DNA of 64,000 bases, taken from Jejuia sp. UBA6058 (GTDB lineage: Bacteria; Bacteroidota; Bacteroidia; Flavobacteriales; Flavobacteriaceae). Location: NCBI GenBank assembly GCA_002428965.1, contig DIYI01000016.1:83255-147254 (forward strand), given 5' to 3'. Shown here in pieces: positions 8,483 to 18,006 of the stretch; the first letter of the stretch is position 1; each line of letters opens with the position of its first letter. Below the pieces are notes generated by a model. It was not told the DNA's origin. It did no database searches and worked only from the letters and a program-made list of their open reading frames with translations. The translations under genes were made by a program, and so were the position numbers.

Positions 8483-10660
8483 CTAATTAACCTTAATAAC
8501 AACTTCCTCAACCTCTCCTCCTAATTCTAAGCTTCGTTTTCCGGGGGACACATTTCCAACAGAAACTCTCACATTGCCTTTAAAAGGTAATTTTGCACCA
8601 TTTTCATTGTAGTAAAATAGTTGATCTACACTAAGATTAAAGGTTACGGCCTTATCTGAATTTGCAGGCAAGGTAATACGCTTAAAGTCCTTCAAATCAT
8701 TAAATGGTACATCTAAATTCTTGTTTTCAAGCGATATATAAAGTTGTACAACCTCATCCGTTTCAAAATCACTATCATTTTTTACATGAACCGTAATTGT
8801 TGCAGTATCTTTTTTTGAATGCTTTAGTTTAGTGGAACTGATTGCGATATTATCAATATTAATAGAAGCATACGATAAACCAAACCCAAATGGATACAGC
8901 GGATCTTCCATAAACTTATAGGTTCTACCTTCCATATTATAATCCTCATATGCTGGCAATTGCTCTATTGATTTTGGAAAAGTAATTGGTAATTTCCCAG
9001 ATGGTGAAGCATCGCCAAAAATTACATCTGCCAAAGCGTTACCTCCTTCTTCCCCAGGGTACCAAGCATAAATTATAGCATCGGCCAACTCCTTTATTTC
9101 GGACAGATCAATTGGACAGCCTGCAAAAACTACAACTATCAATGGTTTATCTGTTTCTCCTATTTTTCTCAAATAGGCCATCTGGTTTTCGGGTAGCTGC
9201 ATCGTATTATTATCGCCCATTGTATCTGATGCTATAGCTTCTCCTTCTTCACCTTCCAACAATACACTAAAACCAACCCCCACAATGGTCGCGTCTGCTT
9301 TTTTAGCTTGACCACTATACCAGTCAATAGGGTTTTTGTTTGCCATAGCTAAAGACGTTCCCGAACGGTATTGCAAACGTGTTGATGGGGAGGTTTTTCT
9401 AATCACACCTTCAACCAAGGTTGTCATATCAGGGCTCAAGCCGTGATAATTTCCAATAAGCGATCTTACGTCAGCAGCTAAAGGCCCTCCAATATATACA
9501 AACGGTAAATCCTTTTTTAAAGGAAGTACGTTGTTTTTATTTTGTAGCATTACCAGAGATTTCAGTCCTGCTTCTTTAGCCAAACTTCGGTGTTCATCAT
9601 TGTTTATTATTGATGCTGGAATTTTGGTATAGGGATTATCCGTTCCATCATCAAAAAAACCAAGTCTAAAGCGGGTAGACAACACCTTTCTTAACCTTTT
9701 ATCAATATCTGCTTCCGTTATCAAGCCTTTGTTTAATGCTCCCATTAATGACCAATATGTACCACCACAATTAATATCCACACCGTTTAGTAGAGCTAAT
9801 GCTGCAGATTCTTCTTTAGTTGCTGTTACACTATGAAACTTATGAAAATTGTTAAGTGCTCCACAATCACTCACAATATGGCCATCAAATTTCCAATCTC
9901 CTCTCAATATATTCATTAAAAGCTCGTCACTACCGCAACACGCTTTATCATTTGTTCGGTTGTAAGCACACATAACAGCCTCTACACCTGCATCAACACA
10001 TAACTTAAATGCTGGTAAATAGGTTTCGTACAAATCTTTATCATTAACCACGGCATTAAATTCGTGGCGAAGCGCTTCTGGCCCACTATGCACCGCATAA
10101 TGTTTTGCACAAGCTGCTGTTTTCAAATATTTAGGATGGTCTCCTTGCATACCTTTAATAAATTGAGCACCTAAAGTTCCTGAAAGTAATGGGTCTTCAC
10201 CGTAGGTTTCTTGACCTCTACCCCATCTTGGATCTCTAAAAATGTTCACGTTTGGCGACCAAAATGACAGCCCCATATATTGAATAAACTTACCATCTCT
10301 AGATTGTAAATGATTGTTTATCGCCCTAGCTTCATCCGAAATTGCAGTCCCTACCCTAAACATCATGTCTATATCAAAACTAGCTGCCATCCCAATAGTT
10401 TGAGGAAAAACAGTTGCCTTACCAGATCTTGCAACCCCATGCAGTGCTTCATTCCACCAATTGTATTCGCTGATATTTAGACGATCTATTTCTGGACTTT
10501 GGTTTAACAGCTGAGAAATCTTCTCCTTTACACTCATTTTATCAAGGAGTAACTCAATGCGCTCATCGAAAGATTTAGAAGAATCGTACCAAGGTTCTTT
10601 TTCTTGCGAATAAAAGTTTAGAGATGCAAAACAACATAAGAGAATTACTAAATGCTTCAT
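8483..10660 (-). CDS. Glycoside hydrolase family 3 (beta-xylosidase/beta-glucosidase type)
   Basis: A 725-residue exported glycosidase with a signal peptide (1-19). The N-terminal GH3 barrel contains KH at 186-187 and the nucleophile Asp265 in HIVSDCGAL; the SDCGAL form resembles the beta-xylosidase/arabinosidase branch of GH3. The C-terminal GH3 domain (about 360-570) includes GEEGEAIAS, a likely acid/base region, and a fibronectin-III-like domain closes the protein (about 630-715). It would release terminal sugars from plant or algal oligosaccharides in the periplasm. No SusC/SusD pair or other carbohydrate gene adjoins it, so it is not part of a visible utilisation locus. The exact substrate is uncertain. 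Confidence 0.9.
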   Translation of the reverse strand: MKHLVILLCCFASLNFYSQEKEPWYDSSKSFDERIELLLDKMSVKEKISQLLNQSPEIDRLNISEYNWWNEALHGVARSGKATVFPQTIGMAASFDIDMMFRVGTAISDEARAINNHLQSRDGKFIQYMGLSFWSPNVNIFRDPRWGRGQETYGEDPLLSGTLGAQFIKGMQGDHPKYLKTAACAKHYAVHSGPEALRHEFNAVVNDKDLYETYLPAFKLCVDAGVEAVMCAYNRTNDKACCGSDELLMNILRGDWKFDGHIVSDCGALNNFHKFHSVTATKEESAALALLNGVDINCGGTYWSLMGALNKGLITEADIDKRLRKVLSTRFRLGFFDDGTDNPYTKIPASIINNDEHRSLAKEAGLKSLVMLQNKNNVLPLKKDLPFVYIGGPLAADVRSLIGNYHGLSPDMTTLVEGVIRKTSPSTRLQYRSGTSLAMANKNPIDWYSGQAKKADATIVGVGFSVLLEGEEGEAIASDTMGDNNTMQLPENQMAYLRKIGETDKPLIVVVFAGCPIDLSEIKELADAIIYAWYPGEEGGNALADVIFGDASPSGKLPITFPKSIEQLPAYEDYNMEGRTYKFMEDPLYPFGFGLSYASINIDNIAISSTKLKHSKKDTATITVHVKNDSDFETDEVVQLYISLENKNLDVPFNDLKDFKRITLPANSDKAVTFNLSVDQLFYYNENGAKLPFKGNVRVSVGNVSPGKRSLELGGEVEEVVIKVN

Positions 10661-10811
10661 GGTAGTATTTAAGTTGGTTGAATAATATCTAAAATTATTG
10701 AAATTTGATATTTAAACCCTTATATAGTGGTAATTCTTAACTTAAATAAACGAAAATTTTACTTTTTAGGATTTTGCATGAAAAGGCGTATGAATCAGAA
10801 AAGGCAAGCGC

Positions 10812-11360
10812 TTATTTGTAAAAACTAATTTTGAAGCTATTTATACATCTAATATCCTCTGTATCCTCAACATTTACAACTTGAACATTATTGAATGAAG
10901 CCTCTAAAGTCGCTACATTACCATCAGGATCTAGTTCTAGAGTTTCTACTTTCAACATTTCCGTATTATCATCCGAACTAAAATATTCCGTATCTCCAAC
11001 AATATAGAAAACGTACGATGTTCCATTTATACCACTAGAACCATCAATAATGTAATTTTCTTTTTCGGTGCTTTCTGGATCGAAAAAGAGATTAAATCCT
11101 AAATCGGTAGATTCATCAATAGTACTATGCCCTCCGGTTTGAATTCCAGGTATTGCAAACAAGGCATCTATTCTATATCCATATACATTGTTTTCGAGAT
11201 CCTCGAAATTAATGGTCGAAGTACAATTCTCATCAGAAGAAATGGCAGCCTCAAGTGAAGAACCCACAAGTATTAGCAATGGGTTAGCTGCTGGCTCGGA
11301 TGAACACCCCGCATTTATCAATACTAAAAATATAAAAAGGATAGTAATACGATTTTTCAT
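10812..11360 (-). CDS. Hypothetical lipoprotein
   Basis: A lipoprotein of about 182 residues. I choose the ATG at 11360 because it gives a clean lipoprotein signal peptide (MKNRITILFIFLVLINAGCS, lipid cysteine near residue 19); the upstream ATGs add only nine residues before it. The mature part is acidic and rich in beta-prone segments, with no motif I recognise. It lies between the glycosyltransferase and the GH3 gene on the same strand, with gaps of 80 and 151 bp, so operon membership is unclear. Confidence 0.65.
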   Translation of the reverse strand: MKNRITILFIFLVLINAGCSSEPAANPLLILVGSSLEAAISSDENCTSTINFEDLENNVYGYRIDALFAIPGIQTGGHSTIDESTDLGFNLFFDPESTEKENYIIDGSSGINGTSYVFYIVGDTEYFSSDDNTEMLKVETLELDPDGNVATLEASFNNVQVVNVEDTEDIRCINSFKISFYK

Positions 11361-11440
11361 AGGTATGGAATTTAGTAATAGCATCATAATTTACAAAAAA
11401 TAACACTAATCCACTCACAATCAACAAACCAAGCAATAAC

Positions 11441-12673
11441 CTATTTATTCTTTTCTTCTATCCATTTGCTAAGATATTTCGTACTTTGCATATTATGATG
11501 CATCAACATCTGTCCTATAAAATTAGCTTGTCTATTTGCCAATAAATTTTCATTTAAGTCGCAGACGGTCTCTAGTAGCGCCTTTTGGTGAGTAATTTTA
11601 CTAAAGAGTTGAATAAAACTTTCTCTTATAAGTAGGTGTTTTTCATTCCAAAGTCTAGAATTTTTATACAATTCTATAGCCTGCCTTGAAAATACTTCCG
11701 CTGTATCCGCAATAATACCGCACGTTTTAAAGACATCTCCCATTCCTTCTGCTCCAATAGTAGTAGTCACTGCTGGCGTACCGTTCCTCAAAGCATCTAC
11801 TAATTTCCCCTTTAAACCCGCTCCAAATCTAATTGGTGCTAAACACACTTTGGCTTCTTGCATAACTTGATGTACATCATCTGCAAAACCTTTAATTAGG
11901 AAGCCCTGTGTTTTATTGTGTAGTTGATTTACTTTTTCTGAAGCGTAAGCGCCATAAATATGTAGCTCAACAGTTGGTAATTCCTTTCTTATCAATGGCC
12001 AAATGGTTTCCTTTAAATACAATACTGCATTATAGTTGGGTTCATGAAGAAAATTGCCAATAGTTACAAAATGTTTACGCTCTTCAAACTTTGGTAGTTC
12101 TAAAAACGCTTCTTCTGAAATTTCATCCAACATAAATGGCAAATACAGTAATAGGGATTCATCTATTTTGAAATCATTTTTAAGAATACCCATCTCCACT
12201 TCAGAAATAATCAAGCTTAAATCGCAGCGATATATACTTGCTATTTCACGCTTCGCTAAATCATTGAACAAATATGGGGCGCTAAAGGGTTTTTGATCCT
12301 TAAACGCTTGCTGCCTTCCTTTGCGTAAAAAATGTAAATCTTCAGTATCCAGAATTCTTATAGCATTAGGACATTGTTGGGCAACCCGCCAACCGAACTG
12401 CTCTTCCATCATAAAACGATCGAACAACACAACATCAGGGTTTAAATCCTTAACAAATACATCAAAACTGGGATTATTAAGCGCAATTGTTTTTTGAGTA
12501 ACTCCAATAGATTCTAAATCAAAAGCATTTTCAGACGAATTGCATGCACTTGCAAACGTAATTTGATAATTATCAGAAAGGAAAGCATAGATAAGCTCTA
12601 ACATTCTGGAACCTGCAGCAGAACTTTTAGGCTCGGGCCATACAAAACCAATAATTAACAATGTTTTTTTCAT
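11441..12673 (-). CDS. Glycosyltransferase, GT4-like
   Basis: A 410-residue putative glycosyltransferase of the GT-B fold. The N-terminal domain contains the acceptor-side signature PEPKSSAAGSRMLELI. The C-terminal domain has LAPIRFGAGLKGKLVDALRNG followed by TPAVTTTIGAEGM, the nucleotide-sugar-binding region typical of GT4 enzymes. There is no signal peptide or membrane helix, so it is cytoplasmic or membrane-associated. It stands outside any recognisable polysaccharide cluster, and donor and acceptor are unknown. Confidence 0.82.
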   Translation of the reverse strand: MKKTLLIIGFVWPEPKSSAAGSRMLELIYAFLSDNYQITFASACNSSENAFDLESIGVTQKTIALNNPSFDVFVKDLNPDVVLFDRFMMEEQFGWRVAQQCPNAIRILDTEDLHFLRKGRQQAFKDQKPFSAPYLFNDLAKREIASIYRCDLSLIISEVEMGILKNDFKIDESLLLYLPFMLDEISEEAFLELPKFEERKHFVTIGNFLHEPNYNAVLYLKETIWPLIRKELPTVELHIYGAYASEKVNQLHNKTQGFLIKGFADDVHQVMQEAKVCLAPIRFGAGLKGKLVDALRNGTPAVTTTIGAEGMGDVFKTCGIIADTAEVFSRQAIELYKNSRLWNEKHLLIRESFIQLFSKITHQKALLETVCDLNENLLANRQANFIGQMLMHHNMQSTKYLSKWIEEKNK

Positions 12674-12751
12674 AAGTACTTCCTAAAAAAACAAAATTCC
12701 AAACACAACACAAGTCGATTTGGAATTTTATGCTTTGCAATTGTATCTTAA

Positions 12752-13225
12752 TTACTCTGGCTTTGGCGCCATAGCATACATAACGCGCACGTTTTTAGCC
12801 CAATCAATTAACGCCTTAACCTGAGCATCAGATAGTTTCGCATCACCATGTGTCCAAGTATAAGAGTTTAATGGCATTTCGCCTTCCTCAACCTCTTCTA
12901 TCAATTCTTCAAACTTATGGTCTTTGCGCTTTATAGAATTACCCGCCCATTTTGAAATATTAAAATGTTCCTTTCCTTCTTCCACATGATGATTCATCCA
13001 ATAGTTCACTGGTGTAATATTGTTATACCAAGGATATTCCGTTACATCACTATGGCAATCATAGCATGCGTTTTTCAAAATAAGCTTAATATCTTCTGGA
13101 GGGTTTGTTTCGGCCTCAAAAGCCGCTATTGTTGCAACATCGCCTAAATTCTTTTCTGGCCCAAAAAATTGCGCTATAACCAAAGCAATTAAAAGCACTA
13201 AACCTATTTTTTTAACTAGTTTCAT
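12752..13225 (-). CDS. Haem-binding domain protein (Haem_bd family)
   Basis: A 157-residue protein with one N-terminal hydrophobic helix (about 7-22) that anchors it in the inner membrane or serves as a signal peptide. The c-type haem motif CYDCH (Cys54, Cys57, His58) is followed by SDVTEYPWY, the typical continuation in this family. One haem is expected, covalently attached in the periplasm. A probable distal methionine is MPLNSYTWTHGDAKLS. The gene starts only 37 bp from a divergent gene. Its electron-transfer partner is not evident here. Confidence 0.85.
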   Translation of the reverse strand: MKLVKKIGLVLLIALVIAQFFGPEKNLGDVATIAAFEAETNPPEDIKLILKNACYDCHSDVTEYPWYNNITPVNYWMNHHVEEGKEHFNISKWAGNSIKRKDHKFEELIEEVEEGEMPLNSYTWTHGDAKLSDAQVKALIDWAKNVRVMYAMAPKPE

Positions 13226-13262
13226 TTGTATAATTTTAGATTCTAAAAATATAAAAATCCTT

Positions 13263-13832
13263 TTGACTACCGCCGAACTTTATAAAGAATTAAATTATGT
13301 AAATCATTCTAGAGAAAAACGCATGTACTATGCCAATCTATTGATTAAAAATCCAGATTTAATTCCAAAAACTATTGAAATACTATTTCGGGTGGATGAT
13401 AAAATTTCACCTAGAGCTGCTTGGATTCTAGAGTTTATGTGCAGTACTAATATTGAAACAATAGTCCCCTACCTTGATAGTTTTACTGACGGTATGAAAG
13501 ATGTTCATTTAGACCCTGCGGTTAGACCAGTGGCTAAAATTTGTGAGTTATTGGCAAATGCATACACCTCAAAAGAAGATAATAAAATTAAAACACATCT
13601 TACCGAAACTCATAAAGAACGAATCATTGAAACCTGTTTTGATTATATGATTAATGATGAAAAAGTAGCACCTAAAGCCTACTCTATGAGTACCTTATTT
13701 TTACTTGGAAGGGATTATGATTGGGTATACCCAGAACTTACCCTAATTTTGAAGCGTGATTTTAGTTTGCAGAGTGCCGCTTTTAAAGCGCGGGCCAGAC
13801 ACATTCTGAAAAAAATAAAGAAAAGCAATTAA
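13263..13832 (+). CDS. Conserved helical protein upstream of purB
   Basis: A 189-residue, mostly alpha-helical cytoplasmic protein without catalytic motifs that I recognise. The pattern of amphipathic helices (for example SPRAAWILEFMCSTN and LLGRDYDWVYPELT) resembles HEAT or ARM-type repeats. The start is a TTG at 13263; the next ATG (13323) would remove about 20 residues that fit the helical pattern. It lies 87 bp before purB on the same strand. In related genomes the same small protein often precedes purB, but I infer no role in purine synthesis. Confidence 0.65.
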   Translation: MTTAELYKELNYVNHSREKRMYYANLLIKNPDLIPKTIEILFRVDDKISPRAAWILEFMCSTNIETIVPYLDSFTDGMKDVHLDPAVRPVAKICELLANAYTSKEDNKIKTHLTETHKERIIETCFDYMINDEKVAPKAYSMSTLFLLGRDYDWVYPELTLILKRDFSLQSAAFKARARHILKKIKKSN

Positions 13833-13887
13833 CATTTCTCTTAAGAAAACTTCAATATTCACGCTTCCGTCTTCTTTCTAAATAAAC

Positions 13888-13895
13888 TATCTTTG
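13888..13895 (+). promoter_or_regulatory. -7 promoter box TATCTTTG for purB
   Basis: TATCTTTG matches the TAnnTTTG consensus and lies 25 bases before the purB ATG at 13920. Transcription would start near 13902, giving a leader of under 20 bases. This suggests purB has its own promoter besides possible read-through from the upstream gene. Confidence 0.6.
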
Positions 13896-13919
13896 CCCCT
13901 TTAAAAAAAACAAGCAAAC

Positions 13920-15263
13920 ATGTCATTATCATCGCTAAACGCCATTTCTCCAATTGACGGTAGATATAGAAACAAAGTAGACGTTTTAGGAAATTATTTT
14001 TCTGAAGAAGCACTTATAAAATATCGTGTTTTAGTAGAAATTGAGTATTTCATTGCTTTATGTGAAATTCCGTTACCACAATTGGAAAATGTAGATGCCG
14101 ATGTTTTTGATGACTTAAGAAAAATATATAAGACGTTTTCTTCTGAAGATGCCATTGCAATTAAAAATATTGAAAGTGTTACCAATCATGATGTAAAGGC
14201 GGTTGAATACTTTATTAAAGAAAAGTTTGATGCGCTAGGGCTTTCAGAATTCAAAGAATTTATTCACTTTGGATTAACTTCTCAAGACATTAATAATACG
14301 GCTATACCTTTAAGTATTAAGGACGCTATGAATGATGTTTATGTTCCTGAATACTTCACTGTACTAAACAAGTTAAAAGCGCTTTCTCAAGAATGGGCAC
14401 AAGTGTCTATGTTGGCAAGAACACATGGACAACCGGCGTCTCCAACACGTTTAGGCAAAGAAATTGATGTATTTGTAGTACGTTTAGAAGAACAATTTAA
14501 TCTATTGAATGATATACCAAGTGCTGCGAAATTTGGAGGCGCCACGGGGAATTTTAATGCTCACCATGTTGCATATCCAAACATTGACTGGAAAACTTTT
14601 GGAGATACATTTGTGCAGGAAAAATTAGGATTGCAACACTCTTTCCCTACAACACAAATTGAGCATTACGATCATATGGCAGCCTTGTTTGATGCTCTAA
14701 AAAGAATCAATACAATTCTAGTTGATTTAGATAGAGATGTGTGGACTTACGTTTCAATGGATTACTTCAAACAAAAGATTAAAAAAGGTGAAGTTGGAAG
14801 TTCGGCAATGCCTCATAAAGTAAATCCCATCGATTTTGAAAATTCTGAAGGTAACCTTGGTATTGCCAATGCCATTTTTGAGCATTTATCTGCTAAACTA
14901 CCTATCTCAAGATTACAACGCGATTTAACAGATAGTACTGTGCTTAGAAATGTTGGTGTACCATTTGGACACACTATTATAGGTTTTAAATCCACTTTAA
15001 AGGGGTTGAACAAATTGCTGTTAAATGAATCTAAATTTGCCGAGGATTTAGAAAACAATTGGGCGGTTGTGGCTGAAGCTATTCAAACCATTTTACGACG
15101 TGAAGGTTATCCAAACCCATATGAAGCATTAAAAGGCTTAACCCGCACAAATGAAAAAATAAATCAGGGGTCCATTTCGAATTTTATTGATACCTTAGAG
15201 GTCTCTAAAGAAATTAAGAACGAATTAAAGCAAATTACCCCAAGTAATTATACTGGGATTTAA
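13920..15263 (+). CDS. purB: Adenylosuccinate lyase
   Basis: A 447-residue enzyme of the fumarase/aspartase superfamily that acts twice in purine synthesis: it splits SAICAR to AICAR and adenylosuccinate to AMP, releasing fumarate. The superfamily signature GSSAMPHKVNPIDFEN is present at about 293-308, with TSQDINNTA near 122 and ARTHGQPASPT near 167. Length and motifs fit the E. coli-type PurB. It is followed at 9 bp by a small membrane protein gene that probably shares its transcript. Confidence 0.97.
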   Translation: MSLSSLNAISPIDGRYRNKVDVLGNYFSEEALIKYRVLVEIEYFIALCEIPLPQLENVDADVFDDLRKIYKTFSSEDAIAIKNIESVTNHDVKAVEYFIKEKFDALGLSEFKEFIHFGLTSQDINNTAIPLSIKDAMNDVYVPEYFTVLNKLKALSQEWAQVSMLARTHGQPASPTRLGKEIDVFVVRLEEQFNLLNDIPSAAKFGGATGNFNAHHVAYPNIDWKTFGDTFVQEKLGLQHSFPTTQIEHYDHMAALFDALKRINTILVDLDRDVWTYVSMDYFKQKIKKGEVGSSAMPHKVNPIDFENSEGNLGIANAIFEHLSAKLPISRLQRDLTDSTVLRNVGVPFGHTIIGFKSTLKGLNKLLLNESKFAEDLENNWAVVAEAIQTILRREGYPNPYEALKGLTRTNEKINQGSISNFIDTLEVSKEIKNELKQITPSNYTGI

Positions 15264-15271
15264 GTTTATAA

Positions 15272-15484
15272 ATGTTAAGTAACAATCAATCTCTCATTCT
15301 AACAGGAGTTATGGCCGCAAGTATATTTGTATTTGGCGTTCTTGATATTTTAGACAACTTTTTGATTCTCACAGCATTAACACTTATTTTTTTCGCAATA
15401 ACTATCAATATATTCTATGTTCATTTTGGTAGTAAAGAAGAACAAAAGAATTTTAGTAAACAACGCAGCTTGCAAAACAAATAA
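15272..15484 (+). CDS. Small two-helix membrane protein
   Basis: A 70-residue protein with two hydrophobic segments (about 8-26 and 29-52) and a short charged tail (SKEEQKNFSKQRS). It starts 9 bp after purB and a strong terminator follows directly, so it is probably the last gene of the purB transcript. I do not recognise a family. Confidence 0.55.
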   Translation: MLSNNQSLILTGVMAASIFVFGVLDILDNFLILTALTLIFFAITINIFYVHFGSKEEQKNFSKQRSLQNK

Positions 15485-15514
15485 AAAAAGGTTTCCGATG
15501 AAGGAAACCTTTTT
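15485..15514. terminator. Bidirectional rho-independent terminator
   Basis: GGTTTCC (15490-15496) pairs with GGAAACC (15503-15509), extended by an A-run before and a T-run after. It separates the purB transcript from the convergent DUF4252 gene and can work on both strands. Confidence 0.85.
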
Positions 15515-15537
15515 CTTTATAATATATCATTTATTGG

Positions 15538-16080
15538 TTACTTGAAGAAATCTAGCATCTCTTGCATTTGGGTTTCATCAATATTTGAAGATCGTAATGC
15601 CTCACTCAGTAAAATCATTTTTTCAGGACTCATATCGCTACCCAAAATTCTAACCAAGGCAAATCCCATATCTTCTGCCCGTCCAAAAAGTATAACCTCA
15701 TCTGCGTCTTCATCATCGCCAATATACTTTACTGAAATTCTTCTTCCCTTATCACTAAAGTCCATTAGGTCTTGGTACTTTTCTTGTCCCAAAATGGTTT
15801 TTACCTTACCAATCTCAGAGCTGTAATCTTCTTTGTTATTATCGTTGATTTTGAACCCTAAAAAATTTAATCTGCGCACAGAGTTAAAGGCTTCGGTTTG
15901 CTCCTCAGTAAAATTCGTTTTATCTATTTTAACCATTGATATTGGTAGATCTTGAGAGATAAAATTGGGCTCTTCTTGGTGATCTACAAAGTACCGTTGT
16001 AAACTTGGTTCGCTATTACAACTTACCAAAATAATGCTGAAAACAGCAATAGAAAAAAAGAATTTAACTGTTCGTTTCAT
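15538..16080 (-). CDS. DUF4252 domain lipoprotein
   Basis: About 180 residues. I choose the ATG at 16080, which gives a lipoprotein signal peptide MKRTVKFFFSIAVFSIILVSC with the lipid cysteine at residue 21; the in-frame extension to 16152 has no exported character. The mature part matches DUF4252: an internal ISVKYIGDDEDADEVILFGR strand pattern and a C-terminal helix. It is the last gene of an ECF sigma operon and is paralogous to the gene just upstream. Members are envelope proteins of unknown function found beside such sigma factors. Confidence 0.75.
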   Translation of the reverse strand: MKRTVKFFFSIAVFSIILVSCNSEPSLQRYFVDHQEEPNFISQDLPISMVKIDKTNFTEEQTEAFNSVRRLNFLGFKINDNNKEDYSSEIGKVKTILGQEKYQDLMDFSDKGRRISVKYIGDDEDADEVILFGRAEDMGFALVRILGSDMSPEKMILLSEALRSSNIDETQMQEMLDFFK

Positions 16081-16215
16081 GTTTTGATTTTTAGCTGGAG
16101 TTCTACAAAACTTTAAAGAAGTACTCCTTATAGTTACACAAATTTTCTTCATTCCACATTAAAAATAAGGAATGAAGAAAATATGTTTTCGTTTTTTTAA
16201 TTGATGATGCTTATT

Positions 16216-16776
16216 TTACTTTCCTTTCTCTAAATGTTGTCCTCCAGGGATATTCATTTTTTGAGTAAGTTTTGAGATTTCATTCAAATCGATATCTCCT
16301 GTCATAGATACAACAACGGTTTCAATGCTGCGTTTTTTTCCATTGATTTCGATCTTTTCGTCCATTTTCTTATCGATACCGGTCACAAATATCAATAACT
16401 CTTTTACATGATCTGCATCTTTTCCTTCTTGCACGTAAAACTTCACCTCAGTTCCATCATCCTTAACTTCCATTAGTTCTTCTAGTTTACTGGAACGTGA
16501 TTTTACCCACTTGGTAATATCTGTAGAAATAGAAGAGTTATCTGTTACAATGGTTTTAAAACTAGTAATACTTTTTACCATATCTAAATAAGCTTGGGCT
16601 TCTGGATCATCAGTATCAATACCAATTTTAGAAATCATCTGAAACATTTTAGGCTTAATGTTTACATAAGTTACATCAGGGCTTTCGCTGTATTTATCAA
16701 ATACATTTTTTTGTGCCATTCCTGTTAACGGTAATAACATAATTGCCATTACACCAACTATCAATCTAGTCTTCAT
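16216..16776 (-). CDS. DUF4252 domain exported protein
   Basis: About 186 residues from the ATG at 16776 (MKTRLIVGVMAIMLLPLTGMAQ signal peptide, cleavage after MAQ); an ATG at 16809 would add 11 residues. The body has the DUF4252 pattern (KMFQMISKIGIDTDDPEAQ, then KEDGTEVKFYV-like strands and an ELLIFVTG segment). Unlike its downstream paralogue it has no lipobox, so the pair may consist of one periplasmic and one membrane-anchored member. It is expressed with the upstream sigma factor and single-pass membrane gene. Confidence 0.75.
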   Translation of the reverse strand: MKTRLIVGVMAIMLLPLTGMAQKNVFDKYSESPDVTYVNIKPKMFQMISKIGIDTDDPEAQAYLDMVKSITSFKTIVTDNSSISTDITKWVKSRSSKLEELMEVKDDGTEVKFYVQEGKDADHVKELLIFVTGIDKKMDEKIEINGKKRSIETVVVSMTGDIDLNEISKLTQKMNIPGGQHLEKGK

Positions 16777-16911
16777 CTTGCTTGTATTAAAAATATTTAA
16801 AGTTTTCATCTGTTCAATTTTAATTGTTTTTAATGTCAGAAGTAATTCGCCATTTAGGCTAGCAGTTAATCTAAAAGATATTGCTATGGCTCATTTCATC
16901 TTTGTGTTTTT

Positions 16912-17400
16912 TTACTGATTCGTTTTAAAAATTATACTTGTCGAATTTTCGATTTCATTCAAATAACCTAAGGCAGATGTACCTTTGTTAACCTCATCTA
17001 GGTAACTTACGGTAGATGCTCCTTTATTAAAATGACCTGAAATCATTGCTAGTTGCTTTGAAACTTCGTCTAGCGCCTGTTCTGGTTCACAATAGGTACC
17101 TAAATCATTACAGTTATCATCTATAACTGGCACACTAAAATAAACCCCCAACATAATAACCGCTACTGCTGCAACCGATAACCACTTGTAATTAAATCTG
17201 TTCTTAGTTTTTAATGGTAGGTCTTTAGTAAACTGTTCTTGTTGGTTTCCCAAAAAATACACAAACATGGGTTTGTAGTGCTCTAAATGTGGTGCAACGT
17301 TGTCTCCAGAAAAATAGTTTTTTAACACTTGCTCTTCTTTAAGGCTCGTTTCCCCGTTTTCGTACTTTTCAAGTAATTTTTCTATATTATTTAATACCAT
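16912..17400 (-). CDS. Single-pass membrane protein next to an ECF sigma factor (putative anti-sigma partner)
   Basis: A 162-residue protein with a cytoplasmic N-terminal part (about 1-70; MVLNNIEKLLEKYENGETSL), one membrane helix (about 73-90) and an exported C-terminal part with two related segments, ASTVSYLDEVNKG and TSALGYLNEIENS. Its start overlaps the sigma gene end by 14 bp, so translation is probably coupled. Position, topology and the N-terminal opening of many anti-sigma factors suggest that it restrains the sigma factor, but no zinc anti-sigma motif (HxxxCxxC) is present. Confidence 0.65.
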   Translation of the reverse strand: MVLNNIEKLLEKYENGETSLKEEQVLKNYFSGDNVAPHLEHYKPMFVYFLGNQQEQFTKDLPLKTKNRFNYKWLSVAAVAVIMLGVYFSVPVIDDNCNDLGTYCEPEQALDEVSKQLAMISGHFNKGASTVSYLDEVNKGTSALGYLNEIENSTSIIFKTNQ

Positions 17401-17896
17401 AATTATGTGTATTAGTTAATCGTTCTCGTATTGTTTTTCTAGCTCTCGATAAGTTTACTCTAACGGCTGTATTGTTCATATCTAGCATTTTAGCAATCTC
17501 ATCAAAATCATATTCTTCTATATCTCTTAGTTGAATTATTATACGTTGTTGCTCTGGCAACTCTTCAATAATTCGCTCTACCCAACTCACACTATCATTT
17601 AGTTCAACTTGCTTTTGTAGTGGCGTACTTTTCTCTTCATAATTACTATGTACAATTTTTAAATTCTGTGCTTGTTTAGATTTTAACTTATCAAAACAAA
17701 AATTCTTTGTCATTGTCATAGAAAACGCCTCAACATTCTTATACTCACCAATCTTGCTTTTATTTCGCCATAGCTTTAATAACACTTCTTGCGTTGCATC
17801 TTCCGCCTCTTCAGTAGATACCAGCAATCGTTTTGCTAAACGAAACACTTTATCCTTAAAAGGCATTACTATGTTTAAAAACTCATTCTGAGTCAT
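17387..17896 (-). CDS. ECF-family RNA polymerase sigma factor
   Basis: A 169-residue sigma-70 factor with only regions 2 and 4. Region 2 contains EEAEDATQEVLLKLWRN (about 29-45). Region 4 contains ELPEQQRIIIQLRDIEEYDFDEIA followed by LDMNNTAVRVNLSRARKTIRE. It directs transcription of an envelope-related regulon, presumably including its own operon: membrane protein, then two DUF4252 proteins. Upstream lies a divergent promoter region with a structured repeat and heptamer arrays. Confidence 0.92.
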   Translation of the reverse strand: MTQNEFLNIVMPFKDKVFRLAKRLLVSTEEAEDATQEVLLKLWRNKSKIGEYKNVEAFSMTMTKNFCFDKLKSKQAQNLKIVHSNYEEKSTPLQKQVELNDSVSWVERIIEELPEQQRIIIQLRDIEEYDFDEIAKMLDMNNTAVRVNLSRARKTIRERLTNTHNYGIK

Positions 17897-18006
17897 TTCG
17901 GTTATGGTTAATGTTGTGGTTATAATAACTTTTTATTGCTATTTGTCTTTACGACGACCCACTATTTATTTTGTTACAGCAATATGTAAATTTTTTTAAA
18001 ATTAGA

